Below are positions 9,796 to 21,639 of a stretch of 64,000 nucleotides of DNA, one piece after another; the first letter of the stretch is position 1; the number at the start of each line of letters is the position of its first letter. The DNA is from Cyclina sinensis. Lineage: Eukaryota > Mollusca > Bivalvia > Venerida > Veneridae. The notes beneath the pieces were generated by a model. That model was not told the origin of the DNA. It saw nothing but the letters and a program-made list of their open reading frames with translations, and did no database searches. Location of the stretch: contig JAAONU010000016.1 in the NCBI GenBank assembly GCA_012932295.1, positions 14,548,111 through 14,612,110 on the forward strand, written 5' to 3'. The position numbers and the translations under genes are program-made.

Positions 9796-11434
9796 CTAAA
9801 CAAGAGGGCCATGATGGCCCTTGATCGCTCACCTGAGTATTTTGGCTGTAGGTTTCCAGTTAAGCAGTACGTATTTCATGTTTTAATTGAAAATTAAATT
9901 ATGTAAGTAATGTAAATATAAATATGTAAATACGTAAAATATCAGTCAATAAATAAAGGCTCTATGACAGAAAGTAGAAATATCTATCACAAGCTATGGT
10001 GACCTTGACTTTGACCCAGTGACCTAAAACCCTACCCATTGGTAGAGGTCCATGCAAGGATCCTATAAACCGAATATCAAAGATATTGGTCTTTAAATGA
10101 AGGCTCTATGAGGTACAGTATATAAACCTATTTTTAGCCTCGGTGACCTTTAACCTAATCTAATAATTCGAAAAAGCTTGATAAGCTTGTTTCATACCAA
10201 ATCTTAGATCTCAGGGCCTTGTGGTTTCAGACAAGAAGATTTTTAAAGTTTTACTATACAAGCCTATGTAAAATCAAATGACCCCTGGGTAGGGCCAAAT
10301 TTGATCCCAGAGGCATAATTTGAACAAACTTGGTAGAGGTCTATACAGCAATGCTACATACCGAATCTTAAGGCTCAAGGCCTTGTGGTTTCAGACAAGA
10401 AGATTTTTTAAAGTTTCACTATATAAGCCTATGTAAAATCCATTGACCCTAGGGCAGGGCCAAATTTGACCCCAGGTGTATAATTTAAACAAACTTGGTA
10501 GAGGTCCACAAGACAATGCTTCATACCAAATCTTAAGGCTCAGGTCCTTGTGGTTTCAGACAAGAAGATTTTCAAGGTTTTTCCTATGTAAAATAAATTG
10601 ACCCCCGGGGCGGAGCCAAATTTGATCCCAGGGGCATAATTTGAACAAACTTGGTAGAAGTCCACAAGACAATGCTACATACCAAATCTTAGATCTTGAG
10701 GCCTTGTGGTTTCAGACAGGAAGATTTTTAAAGTTTTACTATATAAGCCTATGTAAAATCCATTGACCCCTGGGTAGGGGCTAATTTGACCCCAGGGGCA
10801 TAATTTGAACAAACTTGGTAGAGGTCCACACAACAATTCTACATACCAAATCTTAAGGCTCAGGGCCTTCTGGTTTCAGACAAGAAGATTTTTAAAGTTT
10901 CACTATGTTATTAGTTGACACTCTGGGGGGGGGGGGGCAAATTTGATCCCAGGGGCATAATTTGAACAAACTTGTTAGAGGTTTACAAGACAATGCTACA
11001 TACCAAATCTTAAAGCTCATGCAGGGCCTTGTGGTTTCAGACAAGAAGATTTTTAAAGCCTATGTAAAATCCATTGACCCACGGGGTGGGGCCAAATTTG
11101 ACCCCAGGGGTATAATTTGAAAAAACTTGGTAGAGGTCTACTAAACAATGCCACATACCAAATCTTAAGGCTCAGGGCCTTGTGGTTTCAGACAAGAAGA
11201 TTTTCAAAGTTTTTCCTTTAAGTTGCCATAGCAACCAGAGTTCTTGATGGAATTGTATTCTTTGAACAACTCAGTAGAGCTTCATGCAAGGAACATCCAG
11301 GCAAGTTTCATCAAATTTGGCCCAGAGGTTTCAGAGAAGATGTCATTTGAATGAAATTGTTGATGGACGACGGACGACGGACAAAGACCGGTCACAATAG
11401 CCCACCATGAGCCAAAGGCTCAGGAGAGCTAAAA
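9796..11434 (+). repeat. Dispersed element, complete copy 2 with ~166-bp internal units
   Basis: The head AACAAGAGGGCCATGATGGC is followed by GCTCACCTGAG; the tail is GACGGACGACGGACAAAG..CACAATAGCCCACCATGAG..CTCAGGAGAGCTAAAAAC. Head GCTCACCTGAG and tail CTCAGGAGAGC are near-inverted, forming short subterminal inverted repeats. About seven internal units repeat with GGCCTTGTGGTTTCAGACAA every ~140-170 bp (first near 10212, last near 11176). A 15-nt G run sits at about 10925. No coding frame spans more than one unit. Confidence 0.88.
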
Positions 11435-11775
11435 ACTTACTAAATTACATGCAGTTATAGTTCTCTGACACTGCACTTCCTCTGACTAGTCTCTATAACT
11501 GTGTGTAGTTTCTATGTGATATCATGGACAGTTTAGGAGTTATATTCCAGAGAAGCATTATTAACTTAAGGGAGATGATTAAGAAATTATGCAAGGTAGA
11601 ATTATGGTTCTTGGACAGTCCACTTCCTCTCACTGGTTTCTATCAAAATGTTAAGTTTCAATCAAATTCCTTCAATACTTTTCAAGTTATTCTCCGGACA
11701 AGAGTGTGATGGACACACAGATGGAAGGAAGGACAAGGCAGTGACTATATGCTCTCCCTATGGGGAGCATAAAAA
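11435..11775 (+). repeat. Dispersed repeat ending in GC-rich hairpin
   Basis: The body (GGTTCTTGGACAGTCCACTT, CAAGTTATTCTCCGGACAAG) is followed by GGACACACAGATGG and the hairpin ATGCTCTCCC-TAT-GGGGAGCAT (11749-11770), then AAAAAG. Related bodies recur at 12760-13080 and 15500-15960. Confidence 0.8.
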
Positions 11776-12739
11776 GCAAATCAACATAACAGCAATATAC
11801 CCAAAAGTTTGAATGTACATTGTTCTACTTTAAGATTTTTTTCATCTATCTGAATGCCAAGTTAAGTCTGTAACTTACATACTTTCTGATTTGTCATTTG
11901 AATGAAATATAATTATGAATTTACTTACATAATTATAAATTAACCCAAAAAAATTAACTAATTAATTAATTAACCAAGGGACTTAACACAGCCAGCTAGA
12001 GTTAAGGTTCTTGTGCACCGCACTTATACTCTTTGCAAGGAAGGTTTATAGCAAGTTTGAAGTATTAAGTCAGTTAGCAACAGAGTTATGGTCCTGACAA
12101 AGAATTTGGATGCAGAACACCCTCCCACCCATCCATCTGCCACAAGATTTCCCATAATATGTCTTTTTTTGTTACAAAGGACACCAAGCTTACTGCAAAA
12201 TAACTATCAACAACCAGAATTTTCTATCACCAAAGCAAAACGTTCTATCTTTTCAAACATTCAAAATAAGGGAAAATTGTTTCTTAAGTTCTATTTTTAC
12301 AATTTTCTGTCCCGCAGAGATTCAAAGTCATTGGTATTTTAAGAATGTAGTTGGCTAATTTACTCATGTGTTCAGGTCACAACCTTGCCTAGTTTTGGAT
12401 TATGATGCAGTTTGTTTCGAAGATAAGAATTGTTAAGCAAAATCCATTATAACTAAATATTTTGATTGTACAAATGCCGCTGTTTTGCTTTGATTATTTA
12501 TTTTTAATTATTGAGTCATCTATAATACTTTATCTGTCTGTTATGACTTTTAATTTCTAAAGTGGAACTTACATTGCAAAACGACATTACACAGTACAAA
12601 TATCATGTGCTGCATGTGACTAGTTTTTAAGATTCAAAGACAATCCATCCATCAGTTTTTTGTAAACTTTCATTCTAACTAGAACTCTTTGAGTTGGATG
12701 AGTTGCCTGAAGATAGCGTACAGGTTATTTAACTTTTTT

Positions 12740-13080
12740 CTATGGAATGGGGAATTTTTAGGCCCTGGCCAAGAATTTTGTATGAAAAATTACAAAGGGG
12801 AATAACTCAAAAACTATGTGAAAGAGAGTTAATGGTTCTTGGCACTGCACCTCTCCACAGTGAGATCTATTCACCTATGAAGTTTCAAGTTAATATCTTC
12901 AATACCTTTCAAGTTATGCCCCGGACAAGAATTAAGAATGAAAAATTACAAAGGGCAATAACTCAATAACATTAAGAAGTAGATTTAAGGTTCTTGGGCA
13001 CTGCACCTCTCCAAAATGAGATCTATTCACCTATGAAGTTTCAACTTGATATCTTCAATATCTTTCGAGTTATTCCCCGG
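12740..13080 (+). repeat. Two tandem ~160-bp dispersed-repeat units
   Basis: GAAAAATTACAAAGGGGAAT..AACTCAA at 12783 and again near 12942, each followed by GTTCTTGGCACTGCACCTCT..GAGATCTATTCACCTATGAA and CAAGTTAT..CCCCGGA. A third unit of the family is at about 15500-15660. Confidence 0.8.
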
Positions 13081-13340
13081 AGCCCACCCGCTTATCTCAA
13101 TAGGAAGAGCACTGGATTTAAGTAATCCATGGGTCGATGGTTTGATCCCTGGGCAGGGCAAAATTTCTTCGTGACAATTCATCTCACCCATTGTGTCTAA
13201 TGTTCATTTGTCTCTCACCGCTGAGAGTAGATCACTTGCAGAGAAATTGGTAATTACTGGTTAGTTATCCAGGAAAAACCGGTTAGGTGGACTGACTGCC
13301 GAGATATAACCTAGATGTTGAAATCGGGGTTAAACCCCAA
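13081..13340 (+). mobile_element. tRNA-derived SINE
   Basis: The head folds like a tRNA: a degenerate A box (CTTATCTCAATAGG), an anticodon-arm-like TGGATTTAAGTAATCCA, and a B box close to consensus (GGTTTGATCCC). The body contains GGTAATTACTGGTTAGTTATCC and ends GTTAAACCCCAAAC, a common mollusc SINE 3' end. It directly abuts the head of the dispersed element at 13341. It is not a functional tRNA gene because the acceptor stem is not closed. Confidence 0.7.
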
Positions 13341-15486
13341 ACAAGAGGGCCAATGGCCCTAAAGCAATCACCTGGCTTCAAAGATGAAAGTGGCAGCGTG
13401 GCCGAGTGGTTAACACGTCAGACTTGTATTCAAAGGATTGCTAGCCACACGGGTTCAAACCCAGTCAGGGGCAAGCCGTTGTTTTCTTGAGCAAGAAAGT
13501 TTACACTCATTGCTTAGTACTGGTTAGTTCCAGGAACGGATTCGAGAGTGTGTCTATAAGCTAAAAGCTTCCTACACAAGCAAACTAAAATAAATTTGGT
13601 ATAAACTAAAGATGAAAGAAATTTTTATGAATGTAATAATGAATATCACAGAAATGGACCAATGCAATTTCATTGCCATAGCTCCAAAAACAAAAAGTAG
13701 GTCAGTAGGTCAAAATATAGGTCATGAGATGACATTTTTGAAATCGGAACGAAAAGCTGTACACAAAGTCCAAATTTCATTGCTGTAGCTTTAAAACAAA
13801 AAGTAGGTCAGTAGGTCAAAAATATAGGTTATGCTATGACGTTTTTGAAATCAAAACAAAAAACTGTACATATGGTCCAAATTTCATTGCCAAAGCTCCA
13901 AAAACAAAAAAGTAGGTCAGTAGGTCAAAAATATAGGTCATGCGATGACATTTTTGAAATCGAAACAAAAACTGTGCACATGGTTCAAATTTCATTTCTG
14001 TAGCTAAAAAACAAGAAAGTAGGTCAGTAGGTCAAAAATATAGGTCAAGGAATAAAGTTTTTAAAATCAACTTGAAAAACTGTACAAGTGGTCCAAATTT
14101 TATTGCCATAGCAAAAAACTTAAAAAATGAGGAGAAAAAAATTTGGAGTGGGGGGGTGTCACCCCCAGGGGAGGGGGGATGACCCCCTGTGGTCACAGTG
14201 CATACTACCAAATATCTAAGCTCCAGGCCTTGCAGTTTATGACAAGATGATTTTAAAGTTTTTTGCTATATAACTCTATGTAAAACATGTGACCCCTTGG
14301 GCGGGGCCAGTTTTGACCCAGGGGCCATGATTTGAACAATCTTGGTAGAGGTCTACTAGACAATGCTCAACACCAAAATATCTAAGCTCCATGCCTTGTA
14401 GTTTCTTACAAGAAGATTTTTAAAGTTTTCCCTATATAACTCTAAGTAAATCAAGTAAGCCCTGGGCGGGGTCACTTCTGACCCCAGGGTCATAATTTGA
14501 ACAAACTTTGTAGAGGTCCACTAGATGATGCCGCATACCAAATATCTAAGCTCCAGGCCTCGCAGTTTCTGACAAGAAGATTTTTAAAGAATTTACAATA
14601 TAACTCTATGTAAAACATGTGACACCTCGGGCGGAGCCAATTTTGATCCAGGGGCCATGATTTGAACAATCTTGGTAGATGTCCACTAGACAATGCTGCA
14701 TACTAAATATCTAAGCTCCACGTGTTGCGGTTTCTGAAAAGAACATTTTTAAAGTTTTCCCTATATAACTCTATGTAAATCAAGGGACCAGCGGGGCAGG
14801 GCTTATTCTGACCCAAGGGTCATAATTTGAACAATCTTGGTAAAGGTCCACTAGATGTTGCCTCATACCAAACATCTAAGCTCCAGGCCTTGCGGTTTCT
14901 GACAAGAAGATTTTTAAAGTTTTCACTATTATCTCTATGTAAAACATGTGACCCCTGGGGCGGGGCCAGTTCTGACCCCAGGGTGATAATTTGAACAATC
15001 TTGGTAGAGGTTAACTAGATGATGCCTTATACCAAATATCTAAGCTCCATGCCTTGTGGTTTCTGACAAGAAGATTTTTAAAGTTTTCACTATATAACGT
15101 ACTCCTTGTAAAATCAAGTGACCCCCGGGGCGAGGCCAATTCTGACCCCAGGGTCATAATTTGAACAATCTTGGTAGAGGTTTACTAGATGATGCTACAT
15201 ACCAAATATCTAAGCTCCAGGCCTTGCAGATTTTGAGAAGAAGATTTTTAAGTTTTTTCCTTTTTTTGGCCATGGCAACCAAAGTTCTGCATGGAATTAA
15301 ATTCTTTGAACAACTTTGGTAGAGCTTCATGCAAGGAACATCCCTGGCAAGTTTCATTGAATTTGGCCTAGTTGTTTCATGAGATGTCGTTTGAATGCAA
15401 ATGTTGACGACGCACGACGACGGACGCCAGGCGGAGGGGGATCACAATAGCCCACCATGTCACTGCGTGACAGGTGAGCTAAAAAC
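13341..15486 (+). repeat. Dispersed element, complete copy 3 (carries a nested SINE)
   Basis: The head is AACAAGAGGGCCAATGGCCC with CAATCACCTGG; the tail is GACGACGGACGCCAGG..CACAATAGCCCACCATG..GACAGGTGAGCTAAAAAC. From 13620 to about 14120 the internal units are of another type (GTAGGTCAGTAGGTCAAAAA, ~120 bp). From 14211 they are of the AATATCTAAGCTCC type, starting at 14211, 14377, 14541, 14706, 14871, 15035 and 15205, i.e. a steady 164-170-bp period. A tRNA-derived SINE is inserted at 13391-13607. Confidence 0.9.
13391..13607 (+). mobile_element. tRNA-derived SINE with perfect 11-bp target duplication
   Basis: The A box TGGCCGAGTGG (13399-13409) and B box GGTTCAAACCC (13452-13462) sit at the right distance for a Ser/Leu-type tRNA head. 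The body follows (GAGCAAGAAAGTTTACACTC, TAGTACTGGTTAGTTCCAGG). AAAGATGAAAG flanks it on both sides (13380-13390 and 13608-13618), which proves retroposition into an existing dispersed element. The short A-rich end (TAAATTTGGTATAAACT) suggests an old insertion or a short tail. Confidence 0.88.
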
Positions 15487-16206
15487 AAACAACAAACATT
15501 ATGCCCCGTACAAAAATTAAGTATGAAAAATTACAAAGAGCAATAAAGTGAAAAATTATATGAAAGAGAGTTATAGTTCTCTGGCACTGCACCTCTCCAC
15601 AATGAGATCTATTCACCTATGAATTTTCAGGTTGATATCTGGAATACTTTAAGAGTAATGCCCCAGTCAAGCAAAATAGGACACCGCCACAGACGCCGAC
15701 ACCACAAATAACACCTTAGTCAGACGACACAAAAATGAGACTTAATGAGAAATGTTATGTTTATAATCTTTTTGTAGTTTTCAAGTTATACCTGGGACAC
15801 AAAAATCATTATAAAATGAAAGGAGATTAACTCAAAACTCCGATGAAGAAAGTTATGGTTCATAGGCACTACCCTTTAAACAGACACCATCTATCTTTAT
15901 TTCAAGTTTCAAGTCAATGCCTTTCATGGTCTTCAAGTTATACACAGACAAAAAATCATTATAAAACTTAATAACATTATCAATACCCTATCTTCAAGGT
16001 TATTTTTCAAGGATGGCAAGATGTGCTTGAGATACATCAGGATTAAATTATCAAAAATATTTATGACCCGTCTGTCTTAAATTGTTTTGGGAATGACTAA
16101 CACACTTTGCCAATATTCATAAAATAAGTCGAAAATGTCAAGTGATCAATTTTGAATAAGTGATGTAAACAGCAGTAGCTGATCATTCAAAATATAAATT
16201 AATTAA
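15487..16206 (+). repeat. Fragments of dispersed repeats, no gene seen
   Basis: About 15500-15660 is one unit of the TTACAAAG..GCACTGCACCTCTCCA family, and 15780-15960 holds diverged relatives (CAAGTTATACCTGGGACACA). The remainder is unrecognised AT-rich DNA. Confidence 0.6.
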
Positions 16207-17400
16207 AAAACAAGGGGGCCATTGGCCCCAAAGCGCTCACCTGAGGACAGACTGTTATTTGTGTGAAAGTGGAGAAAGCTAGTGTTTATAACAAGAATTT
16301 CGAACAATGTTGGTCAATAGACCAATTACTTCATGCAAAATATATTTTTAAATTTTTACTATATACTTGGACCAAGTTTCACAACTTGTCATCAAACAAA
16401 AAAAAAGAATGTCAAAATTAATGTCATTTAATATCAGAGTTAAATTCGACACCTGAAACTCACGGTGTGCACATGGTCCAAATTTCATACATGTAGCTGT
16501 ACATCAAAAAACAAGAAAGTAGGTCACTAGGTCAAAATCTAGGCCAGCTCATATCAAAGTTCAATTCTACATCTGAAACTGTGCACATGGTGCAAATTTT
16601 ATAACTGTATATCAAATAACAAAAAAGTAAGTTACTGAGTCCCCTGGGCAGGGCCAACTTTGAACCCAAGGCTTTAATTTAAACAATCTTGATATAGGTC
16701 AAATATCTAAGCTCTAGCTTTCTCGGTTTCAGAGATAATTTTTTTGTACATTTTGTATATGTATATAAAGAAAATTTTGACCCTAGGGCCATTATTTGAA
16801 CAATCTTACTAGAGGTCCACAACATTTCATGCCAAATATCTAAGCTCTTAGCCTTTGAAGCTTCAGACAATAACTTTCTTGTAAGTTTTTTACTATATGT
16901 ATATAATGAAAATCTATGACCCCTGGGCAGGCTAAATTTTTACCCCAGGGATATAATTTGAACAAACTTGGTAGAGGTTCACTAGAGAATGTTTCATAAC
17001 AAATATCTAAGCTCTAGCCTTTGTGGTTTTAGAGAAGAAGTTTTTTTTTAAGTTTTTACTATATGTATATAAAGAAAACTAACCCCATGCACCCCCACCT
17101 GGGCAGTGCCATTTTCAATCCTTGGGCTATAATTTGAACAATAATTGTAGGGGTCCTCTACACAATGTTTCATGTGAAATATTAAAAGCTCCAGCCTTTG
17201 CAGTTTTAAAGCAGAAGATTTTTTAAAGCATATAAGGAAAACCCATGACCCCCCTGGGGGGACAAGTTTCGATCCTAGGGTTATATAATTTGAACAATCT
17301 TTGTAGAGACCCACTAAGCAATGTTTCATGCCAAATATCTAAGCTCTAGCCTTTGCAGTTTCTAAGAAGAAGATTGTTTAAGTTTTTACCATATCAATGT
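16207..17400 (+). repeat. Dispersed element, copy 4 (5' part)
   Basis: The head is AACAAGGGGGCCATTGGCCC followed by GCGCTCACCTGAGG. Internal units first show AGTAGGTCACTAGGTCAAAA, then the AATATCTAAGCTCTAGCCTT type at ~160-170-bp spacing. No tail (CACAATAGCCCACC..) follows, so the 3' end is missing. Open frames on the minus strand in this stretch are repeat shadows. Confidence 0.8.
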
Positions 17401-17659
17401 TTATCATATGGGTAGTGACAAATGACAATAAATAAACTCAAATAGTGAGAATGAATATATGTTTGAGCAAAACATAACCAACTGAAGGTCATTACTATAA
17501 AGAATATTTAAATGTTTATTACAAATAATACCATAAAAAATTTAAATATTAATCTTGCAAAATAATGTATATAAGTATATAATATTTTGTTAAATTGAAA
17601 TATAATTAAGTTTGATAAATAAATACATAATTTCACAAATATTTTAACTAAAATAAAAC

Positions 17660-18355
17660 AAGAGATGTTTCGGCAGTATACATTATGGGCAGTGTACATG
17701 GAAATGAAATTTACCTTTTGAGCTTAAAATCAATAGGGTTTATTTCAGTATGTGCAACCAGACTGCAAATAATTGAATGGAAACTGCAAATAATTGGAAT
17801 TTTTCTAAGTCCAAGGGGCATAACTCTGTCAAAAATTGCTCTATCATACCCAAAACAGAACTTGACCTAGATATTCTTATGATAAATCTGTATACTAAAT
17901 TTCATTTCGGTATGTGCAATCTCTGCGAAGAAAATAAATGGAAACTGCAAATAATTGGAATTTTTCTAAGTGCAAGGGGCATAACTCTGTCAAAAATTGC
18001 TCGATTGTACCCAAAACAGAACTTGACCTCAAAGATATTCTAATGATAAATCTGTATACTAAATTTCATTTCGGTATGTGCAATCTCTGCAGAGAAAATG
18101 AACGGTAACTGCAAATAATTGGAATTTTTCTAAGTCCAAGGGGCATAACTCTGTCAAATTGCTCGATTGTACCCAAAACAGAACTTGACCTAGATATTCT
18201 TATGATAAATCTGTATATTAAATTTTATTTCAGTATGTGCAACCTCTGCGAAGAAAATGAACGGAAACTGTTGGTGGACATACAGACAGACTGACTGACA
18301 GACGGCAGCAAAGCAATATGTTCTCCCTTTTTCAAAGGGGGACATAAAAAAAACA
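17660..18355 (+). repeat. Dispersed repeat with three ~160-bp tandem units and 3' hairpin
   Basis: GGAAACTGCAAATAATTGGA followed by ATTTTTCTAAGTCCAAGGGG starts near 17779, 17940 and 18104, with a truncated start at 18263. The array then runs into CAGACAGACTGACTGACAGA (about 18278) and the hairpin ATGTTCTCCCTTT/AAAGGGGGACAT (18318-18345) with an A run. Frames of up to 88 codons here are repeat shadows. Confidence 0.88.
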
Positions 18356-18471
18356 CACATCTTTTAACTAATTTGTAATATTTCATTTTTTAATGCCACA
18401 ATGTCATCACATAAGGATTTTTTCTGACCATTAAATATATCAAGTATCTGGTTAACCACTGGAAAGTTTGT

Positions 18472-18513
18472 TCAAGTATTTGAATACTTAATTTGGTATT
18501 CATTGATATCTCT
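18472..18513 (+). mobile_element. Decayed right end of the hAT family
   Basis: AAGTATTTGAATACTTAATT..TTGGTATTCATTGATATCTCTA aligns base by base, with substitutions, to the right end of the intact element at 8151-8193 (GAGTACTCGAGTATTGATTT..TTGGTATTCGTTGCCATCCCTA). It is older than the copies at 7160 and 23764. No left end was found. Confidence 0.5.
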
Positions 18514-18599
18514 AATATTTACATTTTATAATCTCCATATTTCCTCACACTCAGTTTTATTAACTTAGCTTCCATAACTATTTCATTCAGGCAGGATCC

Positions 18600-18770
18600 A
18601 GATTTTCCAGATGGACAGACAGACAGACAGACATTACCTAGATAACCTCCATACTGCTGTCTATCCATTCAGCTACCAAATTTTATCTACCTTGTTTTTG
18701 CACTCTAGTTTCTATTTCAAGTTACTACAGACAAACACACAGACAGACAGACAGACAGACAGAGCAATCT
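18600..18770 (+). repeat. Two short ACAG microsatellites
   Basis: GACAGACAGACAGACAGACA occurs around 18617-18640 and again around 18733-18762, on either side of a diverged repeat body. They may have grown from the GACAGACGG tract found at the 3' end of neighbouring repeats. Confidence 0.8.
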
Positions 18771-19004
18771 AGTGTAGACATAATATAAGTACTGCAATAT
18801 TCTAACCACATATCAAACTTGACATACTTGAACATCTAAGTTAGAGCATTAACTTTTCAAGACAGACAGAAAAGTCTAAATTAATGTACTTTTTGCCACA
18901 CTGTCCATCTCCAAAATATCTTATCTTTTAAAAATATGCACTTATCTGCATAAACTCTATTATCTACTGGTCAACTATGCCTTTGTGCTTTGAGCTAATT
19001 CTTT

Positions 19005-19165
19005 TAATTGTTGTTGTTGTTTTTTATTTGAGCGAAATGCCCTCATATCAGGCAGTTAACCCAACCATCATTCCTGGAAAGGGAAAGTACTCCCATTCTC
19101 TATATTAAGAAATGACAATGGTCAGTAGTGGGATTCGAACCCACTGAACTATTGCAGGATTCTGA
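19005..19165 (-). mobile_element. tRNA-derived SINE, 5'-truncated
   Basis: On the minus strand a perfect B box, GGTTCGAATCC (19131-19141), is followed by a body with AGAATGGGAGTACTTTCCCT and GGTTGGGTTAACTGCCTGAT. The element ends in an ACAACAACAA tail (about 19005-19020). The A-box half of the tRNA head is missing or too diverged to see. Confidence 0.68.
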
Positions 19166-19169
19166 TTTT

Positions 19170-20690
19170 GTATCCTGGAGAGACACATACATATACACAT
19201 TAGACTGAAACTACATAGAATTAAGACCTTAACTTTAACATGGCAATCTGTAAAATTGCAAGCAATCAATAAATCTCACACTGTTGAAAGTTTTGTGAGT
19301 AATAAAGTGTAACAATGGCAATCCCTGAATAGAAATTGTTGAGTGTTGAAATTTCAACAATCTTGATTTACCAGTCACCAAAGTCACAAACCAAATTAGC
19401 ATTGATACTTAAAATTTATTACACTCTTGGAGCCATACTATTCTATATGTACTTTTATAACTTTTTTTTCCATAGCATTCAGAAACATCAACATTTGTAT
19501 GTGTAAACACTATATGGGTTGTTATCAACCAACCCTTTTGCCTTGATTCATGGATCTAGCCTCTGTCTCGACGGTCCTTTACAGCAAAATTTCTGTGTTC
19601 AAACTGCTATTTATCCTTTTACTAAGTTTCATAAAGATAGTTTCTTAGTACTCAGTTACTTATCAAACTGACAAAAGGAATCGATATAATACAATTTCTG
19701 CTTATACAAGCTATACCTTATATTAATATACATATGAAGTTTCATTAATGTATGGTTACCCATTCTTTTTCTATCATCCAGAATTAGTAAAATCCAACAG
19801 AGCGACTGACTGACCAACCAACCAATGCATCTGACAAGTCATCGTAAACAAAGTTTTTGTATAAATACAGTTCCTGCTAATATACTTTTTTAAGTTAAAG
19901 CCCTTAGTACATGTATTTCCTTAAAGTTTCTTATTTCCATTTTTTTCTGATCACACAAGTTTTGAAATTTAAATAAAACATATGTGATACTCAGCTGCTT
20001 GATTTCAGTCCAAGCTTCCTACAATATTATAATGGTCACCATTAATTCCATACCAAAATAGTCTTCTTTAATACTCATTTTAATGTAAAAATTTTCAGAA
20101 ATTTTTGTTGAAAATCACATTCACCAAACTTGTGTACAAGCAGCCTTTATGTTCAGACAAAATCTGCTCAAGCCAAAATAGACTAAGCATAAAAGAAAAT
20201 CTCTATTTCCAGTAATCCAACTGACCAATATTGTCTTGCATGCTGACCCAACAGTTCCTTTTTCACATTTTAGTATTTTGACTTTAAAAACATTGGCTTT
20301 CCTCTAAAACAGTTTTCTGTATTTCCAGTACTTAAAATTCTTTGTATTTGCAAGCTAATGACATGAAGTTAAATAGAAAATCAGTTCTGTTGATTTCTTT
20401 TCATCCAGACATTACTGCAACCAAACAACATGGTTTATTTCAGCCTTTAGATATTAAAAAGAACTTTATATATATTTACAAAGTAATACCACAATCATAG
20501 AGACAAGATTTTAAGAAAATCTGACATTACAAATTAAAATATTTGAACATTATTCTAATCAAACATTTATCTTATTTTGGTTCCATTTTTTTTAATTTTT
20601 GTGTGCGCAAAATTTCACATTTATATCAAAATAAAGGCATTCACTTTTACAGCAAAATATCAGCAATATTAAAAGATTTTTATCAAAAGA
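19170..20690. other. Unrecognised AT-rich sequence
   Basis: No convincing exon or repeat boundary. Weak echoes of dispersed repeats occur (AAGTTTCATAAAGATAG..TTAGTACTCAGTTAC near 19625). If the minus-strand exon pair at 20929-21298 is real, this stretch is its downstream flank. Confidence 0.4.
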
Positions 20691-20928
20691 ACTAAAACAA
20701 TATGTATTATAGGTGTTTTTTTTTTTTTTTTCATATTAATAAAAATCATTTCATACAAAACAATGGTTTGACGAAAGCTTTGTTTTACTCTTTACAGAAG
20801 AAAAAACATTACTTAATGTTTTTGAATTTTTATTACTATAACAACAGAAAGCAGTTTTTCATTTTTTTTTTAAATTTCGAACATCACCAATCCAGGGCCT
20901 TAATTGAGGCCCTGCCAATGCCCTTTCT

Positions 20929-20996
20929 TTACACAGTTACTGCTGATGGAATTACTTTCTTCCATGAATCCAAAGACTCATTCCACTCAGACAAAC
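20929..20996 (-). CDS. Candidate second exon of a small minus-strand gene
   Basis: Read on the minus strand, a weak acceptor (GGCCACAAGAG) precedes GT TTG TCT GAG, and the frame LSEWNESLDSWKKVIPSAV runs to a TAA at 20929-20931. Its phase matches the candidate first exon (21190-21298, which leaves one base), giving a joined product of 58 residues. Alternatively, a GTAACT after the alanine codon could be a further donor, in which case the protein is longer and the rest is not visible here. The polypyrimidine tract is poor, so this model is tentative. Confidence 0.22.
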
Positions 20997-21189
20997 CTCT
21001 TGTGGCCATTTTGTAAAACAGGCTCTTTTGAACAGAATTACATATCACACACAATAAATATGTATACATATCAAATGAACATTTCATTCAATCCAGTGAT
21101 GGACACCTGAATTTCAAAGCTCAGATTGGCGCCAAATTTAGAAGCACCAAAATACCAAAAAAGTGAAAAAGTAACGAAAAACAACTTAC

Positions 21190-21298
21190 CCCCACCAGTG
21201 AAGCTCTGGGCAGGGGAACGAAGTCTGCCCAGAGCACGGCGAAGGAAGCCCACCACACGCCTAGCCACACTCACAACAGCACAGACCATCGAACTCAT
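21190..21298 (-). CDS. Candidate first coding exon, amphipathic basic N-terminus
   Basis: From ATG (21298-21296) the frame gives 36 residues that begin MSSMVCAVVSVARRVVGF and continue with LRRALGRLRSP. An ideal donor, GGGG|GTAAGT, ends it at 21190. The hydrophobic residues and arginines are spaced as in an amphipathic or membrane-anchoring helix. The local sequence is richer in G+C than its surroundings, as expected for a first exon. Beyond the donor the frame turns intron-like. The product was not identified. A possible second exon is 20929-20996. Opposite-strand exon candidates start at 21843, so the two could share a promoter region. Confidence 0.4.
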
Positions 21299-21639
21299 GA
21301 CTTCGTACAGTAACAGCTAAGTATAGATATCTCTAAGCTAAGCTATCTAGGAGCAATAAGTGCTAAAGTCGCATTGTTTACCTTCCTTTTTATAGTGAGC
21401 TAAGAAAAGGTGCGAAAGGATTAACACCGACCTCAAGGTTCAAAGGTCAAAATTTACCTGAACTTACTCAATGGGCGGAGCAATAGGTCCGTAAATAGAC
21501 GAATAATGGAATATCACTGGGTGAATCCTCGTAAATTTCATGCTCTCATCACGTCTATGCTTGTATAAAGCGTGCGTTTCGTGCAAAATGTGTCTGCGAA
21601 CGTGTGTTTGCAGCAAATCAGTGGTCCACTAGTAACTCT

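Noticed and set aside
13392..13480. Functional tRNA gene (good A and B boxes)
   Set aside because: The acceptor stem does not pair, a SINE body follows, and an 11-bp target duplication flanks the whole, so it is a SINE head. The same applies at 13081 and 22565.
20929..21298. Faint resemblance of the 58-residue model to the N-terminus of EBAG9/RCAS1-type proteins (membrane-anchored basic start, then an EW..SW segment)
   Set aside because: The likeness is a few residues, and no later exons of such a protein were found. I therefore give no gene symbol.
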